A stretch of DNA of 64,000 nt from Neoceratodus forsteri (Eukaryota; Chordata; Ceratodontiformes; Ceratodontidae), in assembly GCA_016271365.2 (NCBI GenBank), contig CM028132.1, positions 587,953,001-588,017,000 on the forward strand. The letters are read 5' to 3'. A program made the translations under genes and the position numbers. Below are positions 1 to 9,217 of this stretch, piece by piece. The stretch's first letter is position 1; the number at the start of each line of letters is the position of its first letter. The notes under the pieces were generated by a model that was not told where the DNA came from, did not search any database, and saw only the letters and a list, made by a program, of their open reading frames with translations.

Positions 1-475
1 TGGTTGGACCAATCTCTGCTTACTTATACTCAGTGGCTGCAGGAACTCCTCGACAATCTCTGAATAAAGATGATGATAGCTAGTGTTAATAATACATTGC
101 ACAGTTATAATAGGAAATGGAGCATGCTTCATACCCTATACGCTATTTAAGACTTTTGAGCAGGCTCCTCCCTCCTCCTGTTTCCTTCTCTTATCTCTTC
201 CTTAAGTATTCTTTCTCTGTTCCTTAAGTACTGGTTAGATGCTGCATCGTATAATTCCTCCTTATGTATGCTTCACTGGTTTATCAGTACTTCCATTTTA
301 CTCCACCATGGTTTAGGTGGGTTGGGGTGGGGGAACGGTAGTAGGATGTTGGTAGGCTGTATCATTATTGTTTTCATGTTTTAATTAGTGTTTTGTAGTA
401 GTATGATGTCAACATGTTTTGTTGTAATATTCTTGTTGATAACTCAATAAAATATATCTAATTAAAAAAAAATCC
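1..475 (+). mobile_element. L1-like LINE 3' end (ORF2 tail, 3'UTR, poly-A)
   Basis: The first 150 bases translate, with one in-frame stop, into a Trp/Leu-rich segment (TQWLQELLDN then ASVNNTLHSYNRKWSMLHTL). This resembles the extreme C terminus of L1/Tx1-type ORF2, where a Glu/Lys-rich helix is followed by a W-x-P motif. A 3'UTR follows, with an AATAAA signal at 446-451 and an A-run at about 463-471, as expected of a poly-A-tailed LINE. The 5' part lies outside the window. It is a dead 3' fragment. The L1-like class is likely; the family is not resolved. Confidence 0.6.
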
Positions 476-788
476 ATCACCTAGTCTCCAATCATGCCCA
501 CTAGTTACTGAGCTCATGGTCCTGGTGAACAGGGCCTTCATATCCACTTTATACCTTTATACTCTTCAGAAATGTTTTTATCTCTATCATATCTCCCCTG
601 TCCTTCCTGGCCTCCAGTGAGTACATATTAAAGTCTGTAAGCCACTCTCGATACTATATGCCTGGTCTTGCTGTCCTGGACCCTCTTGGCAGCCTTCTGC
701 TGCACCACCTCTAGCCTGTCCCTGTCCATTTTCAGATGCCAGTTCCAGAACTGAACACAGTACTTGATGTGGCCTTACCAGGATCCTG
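476..788 (-). mobile_element. CR1 LINE fragment, ORF2 C-terminal region (antisense)
   Basis: Read on the minus strand, this matches the conserved C-terminal block of CR1 ORF2: a 'VRPHQVLCSVLELA'-like version of the RPHLEYCxQFW motif, then an ERVQRRATK-like stretch and the SLEARKDRGDMIE block. The same block is much better preserved at 24950-25250 in this window. Frameshifts and stops break it. The end nearest 790 adjoins a hairpin element, so the fragment was probably interrupted or truncated there. Confidence 0.75.
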
Positions 789-795
789 TATGTAA

Positions 796-940
796 GCAAT
801 AAGACACAACAGGGTGTGTATGGAACAGATTTTACTGCATGGTCAGGGACATAATAAGGCACAAGGCCTTGGCCGAGTGCCTTTAGCCCCTGGCATGCAG
901 TAAAATCTGTCCCATGCACACACCTGGAGTGTCTTATTGC
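796..940. mobile_element. Short hairpin (MITE-like) element
   Basis: The whole segment is one imperfect palindrome. The left end begins GCAATAAGACAC and the right end finishes GTGTCTTATTGC. The arms share 'cagattttactgcatg' and stay complementary to a centre near 868 (GGCCTTGGCC). It carries no ORF. This is the architecture of a non-autonomous, hairpin-type MITE. No convincing target-site duplication is visible, so the superfamily is unknown. Confidence 0.65.
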
Positions 941-1197
941 ACTTGGAAAATGGGCACCTATATGTACTGTAATTTTTACAGGTAGAAAAATCTTGCTTGT
1001 ATGTAGAAAAAAAGATTTAAAGATGCTAATGTATGGTAAAATAGTCCTTCTGCATAGATTGTGTTAATATTCATGAGCTCATTTGCATGTGACTCTAGGT
1101 TGCTACCAGATTTGAAAGCTGTGGCACGTGCTTTGTTGACTGCTCTGTGGTCATTGTGAAATGTTTTTAGAAGTGGCGGGGGACTGTCTTTTTTTTA
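941..1197. other. Unassigned intergenic sequence
   Basis: AT-rich sequence with no credible ORF, repeat or RNA gene that I can recognise. Confidence 0.3.
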
Positions 1198-1402
1198 GTT
1201 CAGCGAAGAAGCTGAGGAGCCGGGCAACAGAGCGGTGACTGTAGACAACCTGCACTGCTGCAGAATTAATGGGACAGCTGTGATCGTGGCCACCGAATGC
1301 ACTGTTCAGCGAAGAAGCCAAGGAACTGGGAGACAGAGCAGTGACTGCAGACAACTGCACTGCTGAGAAATTAGTGGGAGAGCTGCGATCGTGGTCCTCT
1401 TT
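1198..1402. repeat. Tandem duplication, two copies of about 106 bp
   Basis: GTTCAGCGAAGAAGC begins at 1198 and again at 1304. Each start is followed by a similar 100-bp block (gagacagagcrgtgactg, then gcactgctg, then agctgygatcgtgg). The copies are about 85% alike by eye. An A-run at about 1450-1463 follows. The ORFs over this block are repeat shadows on both strands. Confidence 0.75.
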
Positions 1403-1520
1403 AACCCTAGGCTTTAACCAGAGTAAGCAACACAGGTCAGACTTCTGTTTAAAAAAAAAAAAAATTATGGGAAGGGGATACAGTTCTGCACTGTGCCCCC
1501 AAATAAACTGCTGTTCAGCA

Positions 1521-1714
1521 TTACAAAATGTGTAGGCTAAACACTGTGGCATTGGGTAAGAAAAAGATGGCTGCCAGTGAAAATGCCAATGCTCTGTGGT
1601 ACCAGAATCTTGGCCTTTTCACTGCCAGCTCTCTTTTTTACCCATGCATGGAACATATTTCATGCATGGACAGGTTGACTTCTGATTGGCTGGTTTAGCC
1701 TACCCATTTTATAA
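1521..1714. mobile_element. Hairpin (MITE-like) element
   Basis: The outer arms are inverted copies: 1521-1542 (TTACAAAATGTGTAGGCTAA) against 1693-1714, which reads TTATAAAATGGGTAGGCTAA in reverse complement. Inner arms also pair: a block from about 1554 (gggtaagaaaaagatggctg) against one ending near 1645. A small extra palindrome (CCATGCATG...CATGCATGG) lies near 1640-1670. There is no coding capacity. Confidence 0.6.
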
Positions 1715-1749
1715 AGGGACAAGATCACCTCCCCCCTTCTACTTTCCAA

Positions 1750-2300
1750 TCCCCCACCTATACACTCCAACATCCTGGCCACATTGTTGTATGCCCTGTT
1801 GTATTGTTTGAGGCTGTCACTGACATAACCCCCAGATCACTCTCCTCACCCCCCATCCAGTACTCCTCACACTGTTTTTTTTCTTGCCATTTGTCATTAT
1901 CTTGCACTTCATAGCATTGAATCATAACAATCAAATCAGACCATCCCACCAGCATTTCCAGATCCTGTGTCAGCTCCCCCGATTCCCTCTTCATTATCCA
2001 CCCTGCAGCATAGTTTTAGTTTTGTATCATCCACACAGAGACACATCTTGCTCAGTATTCCCTCTTCTATGTCACCAATAAATACATTGACCAGGACAGC
2101 TTCCAATACTGACCCTTGCACACTTCACTTCTGACCCTCTTATCTCTGATCCCCTAATTTTTATCACCATCCTCTGTCTCACCCCCAACCAGTTGCCTAC
2201 CCACACAGTCATCCCTTCCCCAAGTCCTAGATCCTCTATCTTTCTCAGTAGGTTCTTGTGTGGTACAGAGTACAACATGACACCAGCTGCCAGTGTACAG
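1750..2300 (-). pseudogene. CR1 LINE ORF2 fragment, reverse-transcriptase region (antisense)
   Basis: Minus-strand translation gives the CR1 RT palm in order: VPHKNLLRKIEDLGLG (motif A neighbourhood), GNWLGVRQRMV, then VLEAVLVNVFIGDIEEG, a decayed GSVLGPVLFNIFIND block. LSKMCLCVDDTKLKL follows, where the expected FADD catalytic box is V-D-D preceded by frameshifts. It continues into a degraded 'connection' region towards 1750. Several frameshifts and stops make it inactive. Confidence 0.75.
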
Positions 2301-2422
2301 TATGGCACCAGTTACCAGTACCTAGTGTCACCACAGTCACCTGTGTGTTGTTGGCATGGCAATTGCCTGAGCAGCCTGAGGCACTGTACATAGTGCTACT
2401 TATTACCATCTTCATGACTCTG

Positions 2423-2935
2423 GCCAGTGGTGGAGGAGCAGGAAATGGAAGCAGAGCTTAAAATCAATGGTTTGACCTTGTTTTGCCAGTGGACAGATAC
2501 CAGTGACTAGCACCAGGGTGGTGTGACAGGTGATGGATTTCTGAGTTTTTTTTACCTCCCTTTTGTGTACAGTTGTTTTGTTCCCTACAGGATATGGAAA
2601 TGGAGCCATCTTGGGGGAAAAGGAGAGCAGAGGCAATCATGTGACCACAGCGGCCAATAGCAGAGGAACAGAACATGCAAGCAGATCTTAAAACTGGCAG
2701 TTTAGCTTGTTTTTCTTGTGCACATATCATAGTGACTAGCACCAGTGTGGTGTGACAGCAGGCTGATTCATGGGTGTTTTTACCTCCTTAAGGAATATTT
2801 TAAATTGTTTTGTGCCGTTATTTTGTTCCCTACAGGAAAAGGAAATATAGCCATTTGGGGTGGAAGATGAGAGCGGAGGTGACCATGTGACCACAGTAGC
2901 AAATTGTGGAGGAGCAGGAAGTACAAGCAGAGCTT
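2423..2935 (+). repeat. Diverged tandem monomers of about 230-250 bp
   Basis: Three related blocks start at about 2433, 2661 and 2909. Each has a 'gaggarcaggaa...aagcagagcttaa' motif, then 'gtgactagcaccagkgtggtgtgacag', then 'ttgttccctacaggawawggaaat'. About 2.2 units are present. They lie immediately upstream of the CR1 5' region and in the same order, so they may be 5'UTR promoter monomers of that element; this is inference. Confidence 0.65.
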
Positions 2936-3590
2936 AAGTTGGACCCATCCGAGATCCCATCACTTTCATGTCCCATCGAATTAGTGGCAGAGACCAGGAG
3001 TGCGGAGTCTGGCCTGGATGCATCTGCACAGTAACCACAAAGAGACCACAGATCCACACAGGACTCTGCCCCTAGTGGTATCAGATAAGTCTCTGGTGTC
3101 ATAGCTAGCAGTCCTATAGGGAAAAGGGACCCCAGCAACTCCCTATCTAGGGTATACGTGAGTAGCAACTGTGTTGTTACCTCTTGTAAGTGGAATTGTA
3201 CAATAGTGAATGTTGAAAGCTTGTAGAGTTGTAACTGCTAAATCAAATTAGCGTCCTTGGCTAACTACCTATCTAGGGCAGGAGTACAGAATTTTGTACT
3301 AGGGATATTGTACTGAATGCTTGTAAGCTTGTGGTAAATTAGCATCCTTACCCAACCACCTAGTTAGGGTACGGGTAAAAGGCAGCAATCTAGAAGGGAC
3401 AGCCAGGTAACCAAGTAGGGTAGGAACATAACACAACCCCTTACATAAGGTAGGCCAATCAGATTCTAATCTAGGGGTACTAGGCAGCTAGAGGAAACTA
3501 GGTCATTATCAGAGATCTAAGGGTATCATAGGATCATTATGGAAATGAAGTATAGCAGGGAGCTAGTCAGTTGCAGGGACTATAAGGCAC
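2936..3590 (+). mobile_element. Probable CR1 5' untranslated region
   Basis: Non-coding sequence between the tandem monomers and the first recognisable CR1 ORF1 codons. It holds a second set of loose repeats of about 95-125 bp, each with 'aactMcctatctagggt', 'ttgtacta' and 'aaattagc.tcctt' motifs, at about 3140, 3262 and 3352. Assignment to the CR1 rests on position and strand. Confidence 0.4.
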
Positions 3591-4907
3591 TCTTCTTCAG
3601 AGTTACACTCTTGAAGAGGGGGCACTGCCCCATCTGCAGGACCTTCGCAGAGCTCCATGCTCAGCTGCTAGCAGCAACAGAAGAAAAATGAAGACATATC
3701 TCAGCTGTGGCACTGGCTCAGCTGGAGCCCATACCCCACTCCCCTAGAGGCCCACTGTTCTGGTGGGATGGAAAGTAGTGAGATGGGGGTGGGAGAAGTG
3801 AGGCAGGGGTAGTCACAAGGAGGTCAACCAGCCCCATACTATTCTGACAGTAAATCACTTTGCACCCCTGAAGGAGACTCTGGCACCTGACTCAATTAGG
3901 GGAGAACTCCGAGTAAGTCAGGGAAGTGGGCAGGGCAACTTGATGGCTCTCGGGTGGGGAGTAAGAGGAAGTCAGTAAGGAGAGTCTTAGTAATTGGGGA
4001 CTCAATGATTAAGGGGATAGAGAGGGTGATGGGTAGGGGGGAGAGAAGGGGGATGGTCTGGTACTTCCTGGTGCATAGATAGGATAGGAAAGATAGCAGA
4101 GAGGGGCAGTTGGGGATCCTGGTACACTTGAGTACCAATGATAGGTGAACCAGCCTGTAGAAAGGGTGAAGTGGAACTTTCAGAGGTTGGGGGATAGACT
4201 GAAGACATACAGGAACTCACTGCCCTTTTCCAAAGTCTTCCCTGTGTGGAGTATGGTAAGTAAGTAAAAAATTTATTTTTATACAGGAATAAAACTTGTC
4301 ATTTGGATAATATAATCCAGTTTTCAAGACAGTCCTGTACAAGCTCTCTAAGTTTCACACAATATCAAGACAACCACAGACATTTAGATACAAAGAATAA
4401 ATACACAAATGATCTATGGGGTGGGAATGATAGGGTAAGGAGGGAAGAGACTAATGAATTTAAGGGGTGGCTAAAGGTATAGTGTCAGGAGAAGGGGTAC
4501 CACTTTGTGGGGGACTAAGGGAGCTTTTGGGACAGAAGGCTCTTCAAGGGTGAGGATAGTCACCTGACAGGACAGGGGGCCAGTGTCGTGGGGCAGAAGT
4601 TTGATATTTACATTGGACAGTTAAACTAATTGTAGGGGAGGCCGAGGCTAGGGGAACAACGATGAAAGGAGAGAGGGAGGGGAACTTAGCTAGTGCTCCC
4701 CTTGAACAGGGGAATTGTAGCAGAGAGGTGGTAAGCATTAAGGTTGAGGCTCAAACTGGGATAGGAGATAAGGGCAAGGAAGGAAGGCTCACAAATTCTA
4801 CAATCAACATGAATAGTAAGAAATTAAGGAGACAGGAGATCAGTAAGAGAGAAGGACCAGTTAATAGCAAAAGGGAGCAGGAGCAAGATGAAAGGGGTCT
4901 GCTTTAA
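3591..4907 (+). pseudogene. CR1 ORF1 with GDSL-esterase-like domain (broken)
   Basis: The N-terminal part encodes GHCPICRTFAELHAQLLAA, a Cys-x2-Cys zinc-binding-like start followed by a helix, typical of CR1 ORF1. At about 3975-4140 it reads RVLVIGDSMIKGIERVMG and then a decayed HVGTND block. These are the nucleophile and catalytic blocks of the esterase domain that many CR1 ORF1 proteins carry. The domain continues at 4170-4255 and resumes after an insertion at about 4430-4550 (FVGD...SFWDRR...LFKG). A Lys/Glu-rich tail (4662-4907) ends in a stop just before the ORF2 endonuclease. Known role: an RNA-chaperone/esterase protein that helps retrotransposition. Frameshifts and the insertion make it inactive. 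Confidence 0.7.
4255..4425 (-). mobile_element. Small insertion inside CR1 ORF1 (LINE/SINE tail-like)
   Basis: The coding similarity to CR1 ORF1 stops at about 4255 and returns at about 4425. The 170 bases between are AT-rich. On the minus strand they end in an AATAAATTTTTTACTTACTTA-like tail, resembling the AATAAA-rich 3' ends of the L2-like repeats elsewhere in the window. Family not identified. Confidence 0.4.
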
Positions 4908-5920
4908 AGCCAGTATCTGAAAATAAAATCACTGAACTCCAGGCAATGGTGACAGGCATTGAGATGGACGTCATAGCCATCTAAGAAACATGGGTAACAG
5001 GACATGACTGGGACCTGTCAGTCCTAGAATCCACAATGTTTAGATGAGATAATAGGAAATGGTAAAGGGGAGGCGCAGCCGTATATGTCAGGGAGCACAT
5101 CGAAGCAGTGGAGGATGGATGCATCAGGGAAGGGAATGGGGAAACAGAATCACTGTGGGTTCAACTCACTGCAGCCTCAAGCAAGAAAATGCTAATGGTG
5201 GTGATCTATAGACCAGCATGACAGTGGGGAAGAGAGATAGGGAGCATGGGACAGGAGTGAAGTGTCAAAGGGGGGGTGTGGTCAATCTAAACTGGCCAGA
5301 TATTTACTGAGACATTCCAGCAGCCAGCACAAGAGGTCAGGCCTTTCTAGATGCATTACAGGACTGCCTGCTGGTGCAGCTGGTAAAGGAACCCACTAGG
5401 CAGACTGCCATACTCAGTGTGGTGCTCACCAAGTTGGAAGTGGCAGGAGGAGTGTGGCTAGGGAAGCTAGTAGGGTCCAGCAACCATATGTCTGTTTGGT
5501 TTGAGCTGGTCTTTGAGACCAGAAAGCCCTCATCAAATGCTGAAGTCCTAGATTTCAGAAGAGCAGACTTCAGGTTGATGAGAGAGCTGGGCCATGTCAA
5601 GTCAGTCAGAGTAGTTAGCATAAGAGATGTGGAGGAAATATAGGGGCAATTAAGGGGGACCATTCTTGAGGCAACAAAATCATGCATGAGAACGGTAACC
5701 AAAGTAAACAGGAACAAGAGACCAATATGGGTCCTGGAAAGGGGTCAGGGAAGCAGTGAGGCCCATGAAAAAGGCCTTCACCGAGCACAAGGAAAAGCAG
5801 TGGTAGGAAGAATGCAGACAGTACCAAATCAGAACAAGGGAAGCCATGAGGGCAGTCAGGAAGCAAAAACAGACACAGAGCTAAATATTGAGGAAGAGGT
5901 CAAGGGTGGGCAAACAGTTC
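4908..5920 (+). pseudogene. CR1 ORF2, endonuclease and first RT portion (broken)
   Basis: The apurinic endonuclease domain is clear: LNSRQW...EMDVIAI then a stop then ETW (the TETWL motif), GGAAVYVREHIEAVEDG, ESLWVQL, and VVIYRPA. It continues at 5337-5650 with VKEPTRQTAILSVVLTKLE, SNHMSVWFEL (SDH motif) and EVLDFRRADFRLMRELG, the link to the RT domain. Normal function: the endonuclease nicks the target and the RT primes there. Stops (for example in the IAI-ETW motif) make it inactive. It is cut at about 5920 by a foreign LINE tail and resumes at 6207. Confidence 0.8.
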
Positions 5921-6206
5921 TTTTGATGTATTAATGTAATAAAATATCTCGGGTTGCAATCTCTGGTTGTTACCTGACGTGGTACTCGTGTACCTATATT
6001 AGGACTACTGTGATCTACCTATTACCAAGCTTATGCCACCAGTGAACTCCTATAACACTGGTTGATTTTTTAATCTAAGCAGCATGTACTGTACTGTTTT
6101 ATTTGCTGTGATTTAGTGCTCTCTTGACAAGGTACCTTTGTAAATGAGTCTTTGACTCAAAGCTCTGTAAACCAATGATCTAATAAATAAAATACTAAAA
6201 AAAGAA
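5921..6206 (+). mobile_element. L2-like LINE 3' tail inserted in the CR1
   Basis: This block interrupts the CR1 coding similarity. It ends with 'acctttgtaaatgagtcttt', 'gactcaaag' and then AATAAATAAAATACTAAAAAAAG. The same 3' end closes the L2-like LINE at 35090-35170 in this window, so both are 3' termini of one family. No ORF is left. Confidence 0.55.
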
Positions 6207-7230
6207 AGAACAGTGGGATAATTATTAGGCTAGAGGGAGTTAGAATAATAGAGGAGGATGAGCATAAAGCAGCCATCCTTAATGAGTACTTCTGCTCTGT
6301 TTTCTCAAGGAAAGACAACAGGCCTTTGTCAGAGAGTGGCATTAAGGTGGCTGAAAAGGGGATTCTGGAGATGAGGCAGAAAGTATTTACCCATGAAAAA
6401 AAAATGTGAGGTGATGCACTTAGGGAACAAGAACCCCAGGACAGTGTAATGGATGGTGGGGATCAAGCTGAGCACTACTCCTGAGTAAAGGGACCCACGA
6501 GTCATCATTGATGACTCCCTAAATCAATCAAGCTAGTGTAATAAGGCCCACAGTAAGGCTAACAGGATGCTGGGATGTATGAGAAGAGGTGTTGATAGCA
6601 GAAGAAAAGTGGTATTACCACTTCTCTACAGCTCACTGGTGAGGCTGCACCTGGAGTATTGTGCCCAGTTCTGGAGTCCTCTCCTAAGAAACGATAAGGT
6701 GCAATGTAGGGTGACCATAATAATTCAGAGCCAGTAGGGCAGATCTTATGAGGAATGGCTCAAGGCGATATATTATTGACTCACTGGAGTCCAGACAAGA
6801 GACGGGAGATATGACAGAGACTTTCAAGTTCCTGAAGGGAATAAACAGGTAAACAGTGAGAAACTATTTAGCTTGAGTAACAGTTCAGGTACATGGGGGC
6901 ATGAGTGGAAACTGTTGGGGGAGGTTCAAGCAGGACATGAGAAAGTTTTGCTTTACAGAAAGGGTGGTTGAGCCATGCAGCAGTCTGCCAGCTCATGTGG
7001 TGGACACCAAAATCATAAATGGTTTCAAGCACAGCTGGGACAGAATAAAGGTTTAAGTGGTTGCTCAGGGTGGTAGCAGTAAGGAGGGGAGCAGTGGGTG
7101 TATAGTGTGGGCTACAACCCGGTATGGATAATGGGTCCCGAGGTTTGATAGTGTTCTACAGGAAGACTGGATGGACAATTGGTCATTTTTGTCTGTCACT
7201 GTCTAGGTTTCTATGTCATGTGTTCATTCA
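6207..7230 (+). pseudogene. CR1 ORF2 continued, RT core deleted, with CR1 3' end
   Basis: It starts with KAAILNEYFCSVFSRK (CR1 'LNxFFxSVF' motif). At about 6395-6405 the sequence jumps to KCEVMHLGNKNPRT, so the RT core, including the catalytic FADD box, is missing. The C-terminal block follows (VRLHLEYCAQFWSPLLRND) and then the CR1 tail. The 3' end near 7195-7215 carries GTCTAGGTTTCTATGTCATG, similar to the CR1 terminal octamer repeats seen at about 25490 and 29888. This is an internally deleted, non-autonomous copy. Confidence 0.7.
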
Positions 7231-8365
7231 CAAATCATGTTGTTTTCTTGTCATATAAATAAAAAAATACATTTAAGTTATTAAACAGATGATAATATAG
7301 TTACCGTCATCTTCTCCAGTACATTTATTGTCATGTCACTCATGTCATGGGATCACGCTTCACTGGGCTTCTCTGCCAATACCAACCGAAGCACAAAAGC
7401 CAGTGTCCTGGTGTTCATTTCACAACTCACTGAGGAGCAATGATGGCTCTTGATCTTCAGTCATTTTCCATTGTAGAAGACACTGGCCTTTGAAGACTTT
7501 GGCATGAAGAACAGACGCACAAACCCAACATTCCACCATGCCTCACACTGTCTATGTATGCCAGGCCCAGACGGTGTACACAGTGGTATATGTTGCAAAA
7601 GTTTATTCCACTTCTATGGCCATATGAACAGGACTCCAAAGTGCACAATAAGCAGCCCTTCCCACTGGTGAGTCCACTTGAATGCCAAACTATTATTTAC
7701 GATCTTCTACAGCACCCCAATAAAGCATACAATTATACTCTTATACAACAATTTTTTGGTATATAATAAAAATAACATTACATTAAAATAAAAACTACAC
7801 AAATTGACTAGTTCTTGTAAACACACAGCATTCATTATCACAATTCACATCTTGTCATATAAATAATAACTGAATAAAACACAGATTTTTACATTACAGT
7901 ACTATCATCTTATTACTATTTATTTTGTTCCAATATATAAAATATGGTATCACATTCGAACAGCGATGGGAATACCGCAAAGACCATTACAGTGGCAAAA
8001 ATCGGCAGTTCGCTGCAATGATTCCCAGTTTTCCCCAGACACTACTGCCTCCAGAGATATTGCCCCCTCCCTGAATCAACTCTGACTCACAGTTAGTTAT
8101 CTATAGTAGTGGGGTATGGCAGAAACACTTGCTTTCCAAGATGGCACGATGCCGACTGTCGGCATTGTGCTGTCACTCTAATGCTGTTCAATACAATTTG
8201 CGTTGCTGCAGCAATGTGGAACCATAAAATACCAAACATAAAAATAATAGAAGAGATAATATAACCTAGTATATGGTTTTCCCTTATTATGAATAAAAAA
8301 AAAAAATCAGTGGCTACCAAAATCTTGTTGTGTACTTTCTAAAAGTTACTTAGTTACTAAATTAG
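7231..8365. other. Unassigned AT-rich sequence
   Basis: No coding similarity recognised. It holds several polyadenylation-like AATAAA motifs, A- and T-rich runs, and a small perfect-stem hairpin near 8141-8170 (GCACGATGCCGA, loop, TCGGCATTGTGC). Probably old repeat sequence. Confidence 0.3.
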
Positions 8366-9217
8366 CTAAGGATGGATGTACACTAGTGGCACTTCTAGTC
8401 CACCCCCCCAACTAACAGTGGTTAGACACTTAAATCCCAAGAATTAATTTCAGCGTCAAGCTGTTTTTTGAAGCTATTAATGTAGGTGAATCTACAATAC
8501 ATGGGGGTAAACTGTTTCAATATTTTAACACTCTTTGGGCTGTATGCATGATGCCAACTCACAGATCCCGCATGGCATTCACAGATGGGACATGCAGCAG
8601 TTACCTTGAAATCCCAGCTGCTGAAGGCGGGAACCGCCGGTGGTGAGGTGTGTGTCAGGGTCATGTCGCACTCCGCACCATTCACAAAGGTGCAGAGTGC
8701 TGGGCACAGGAGGTGCACACTATGCTGGGTAACACCCAGCCATAAGAGATACACACCCCCCAGGATGCCGCCATCAGCTTCAGGAAAGACATCTGGGCAT
8801 AGCAGGCCCCTCCCCCTACATGCTGCCCCCACCCATGGGGATGACAACGAGGGTCAGGCAGAAAGCCATATATCCTCCTGCCCCAGTACTGGTGGAGCAC
8901 AGCATGCCATCTGCCTTCTTTGGTGCCCCTCAGGTGCAAGTGATCCAGTAGCAGAACAGGTCCTGGCATCCCACTGGATGCATGCCCAGTTTGTAGAACA
9001 GTCCTCCGCACACCTGCACACTGGAGGGGGGGGCACAGATGGGAGCCACATGGTGGCCGGTGTCTGAATATGGCCACCGTGTATCCATCCATGGATGCAG
9101 AGCTCTGCGGGCAGGATACGCACTTTTGGTACATTGTCCCCGCCCGTTGGTGCATAGTGCCCATTGTATGTAAAAGGATCCACTCTTATTGGCTCTATAT
9201 GGTTTCCGCAATAATTG
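8366..9217. other. GC-richer orphan block
   Basis: About 850 bases clearly richer in G+C than the flanks, with overlapping ORFs on both strands (up to 160 codons), none resembling a known family. Overlapping ORFs in both directions fit base composition rather than genes. It contains 'tggccggtgtctgaatatggcca' near 9053-9075. It may be a decayed DNA transposon or SINE. Confidence 0.3.

Noticed and set aside
8585..9164. Two overlapping ORFs of 160 codons on opposite strands
   Set aside because: No family resemblance; overlapping antisense ORFs are expected from GC-rich sequence.
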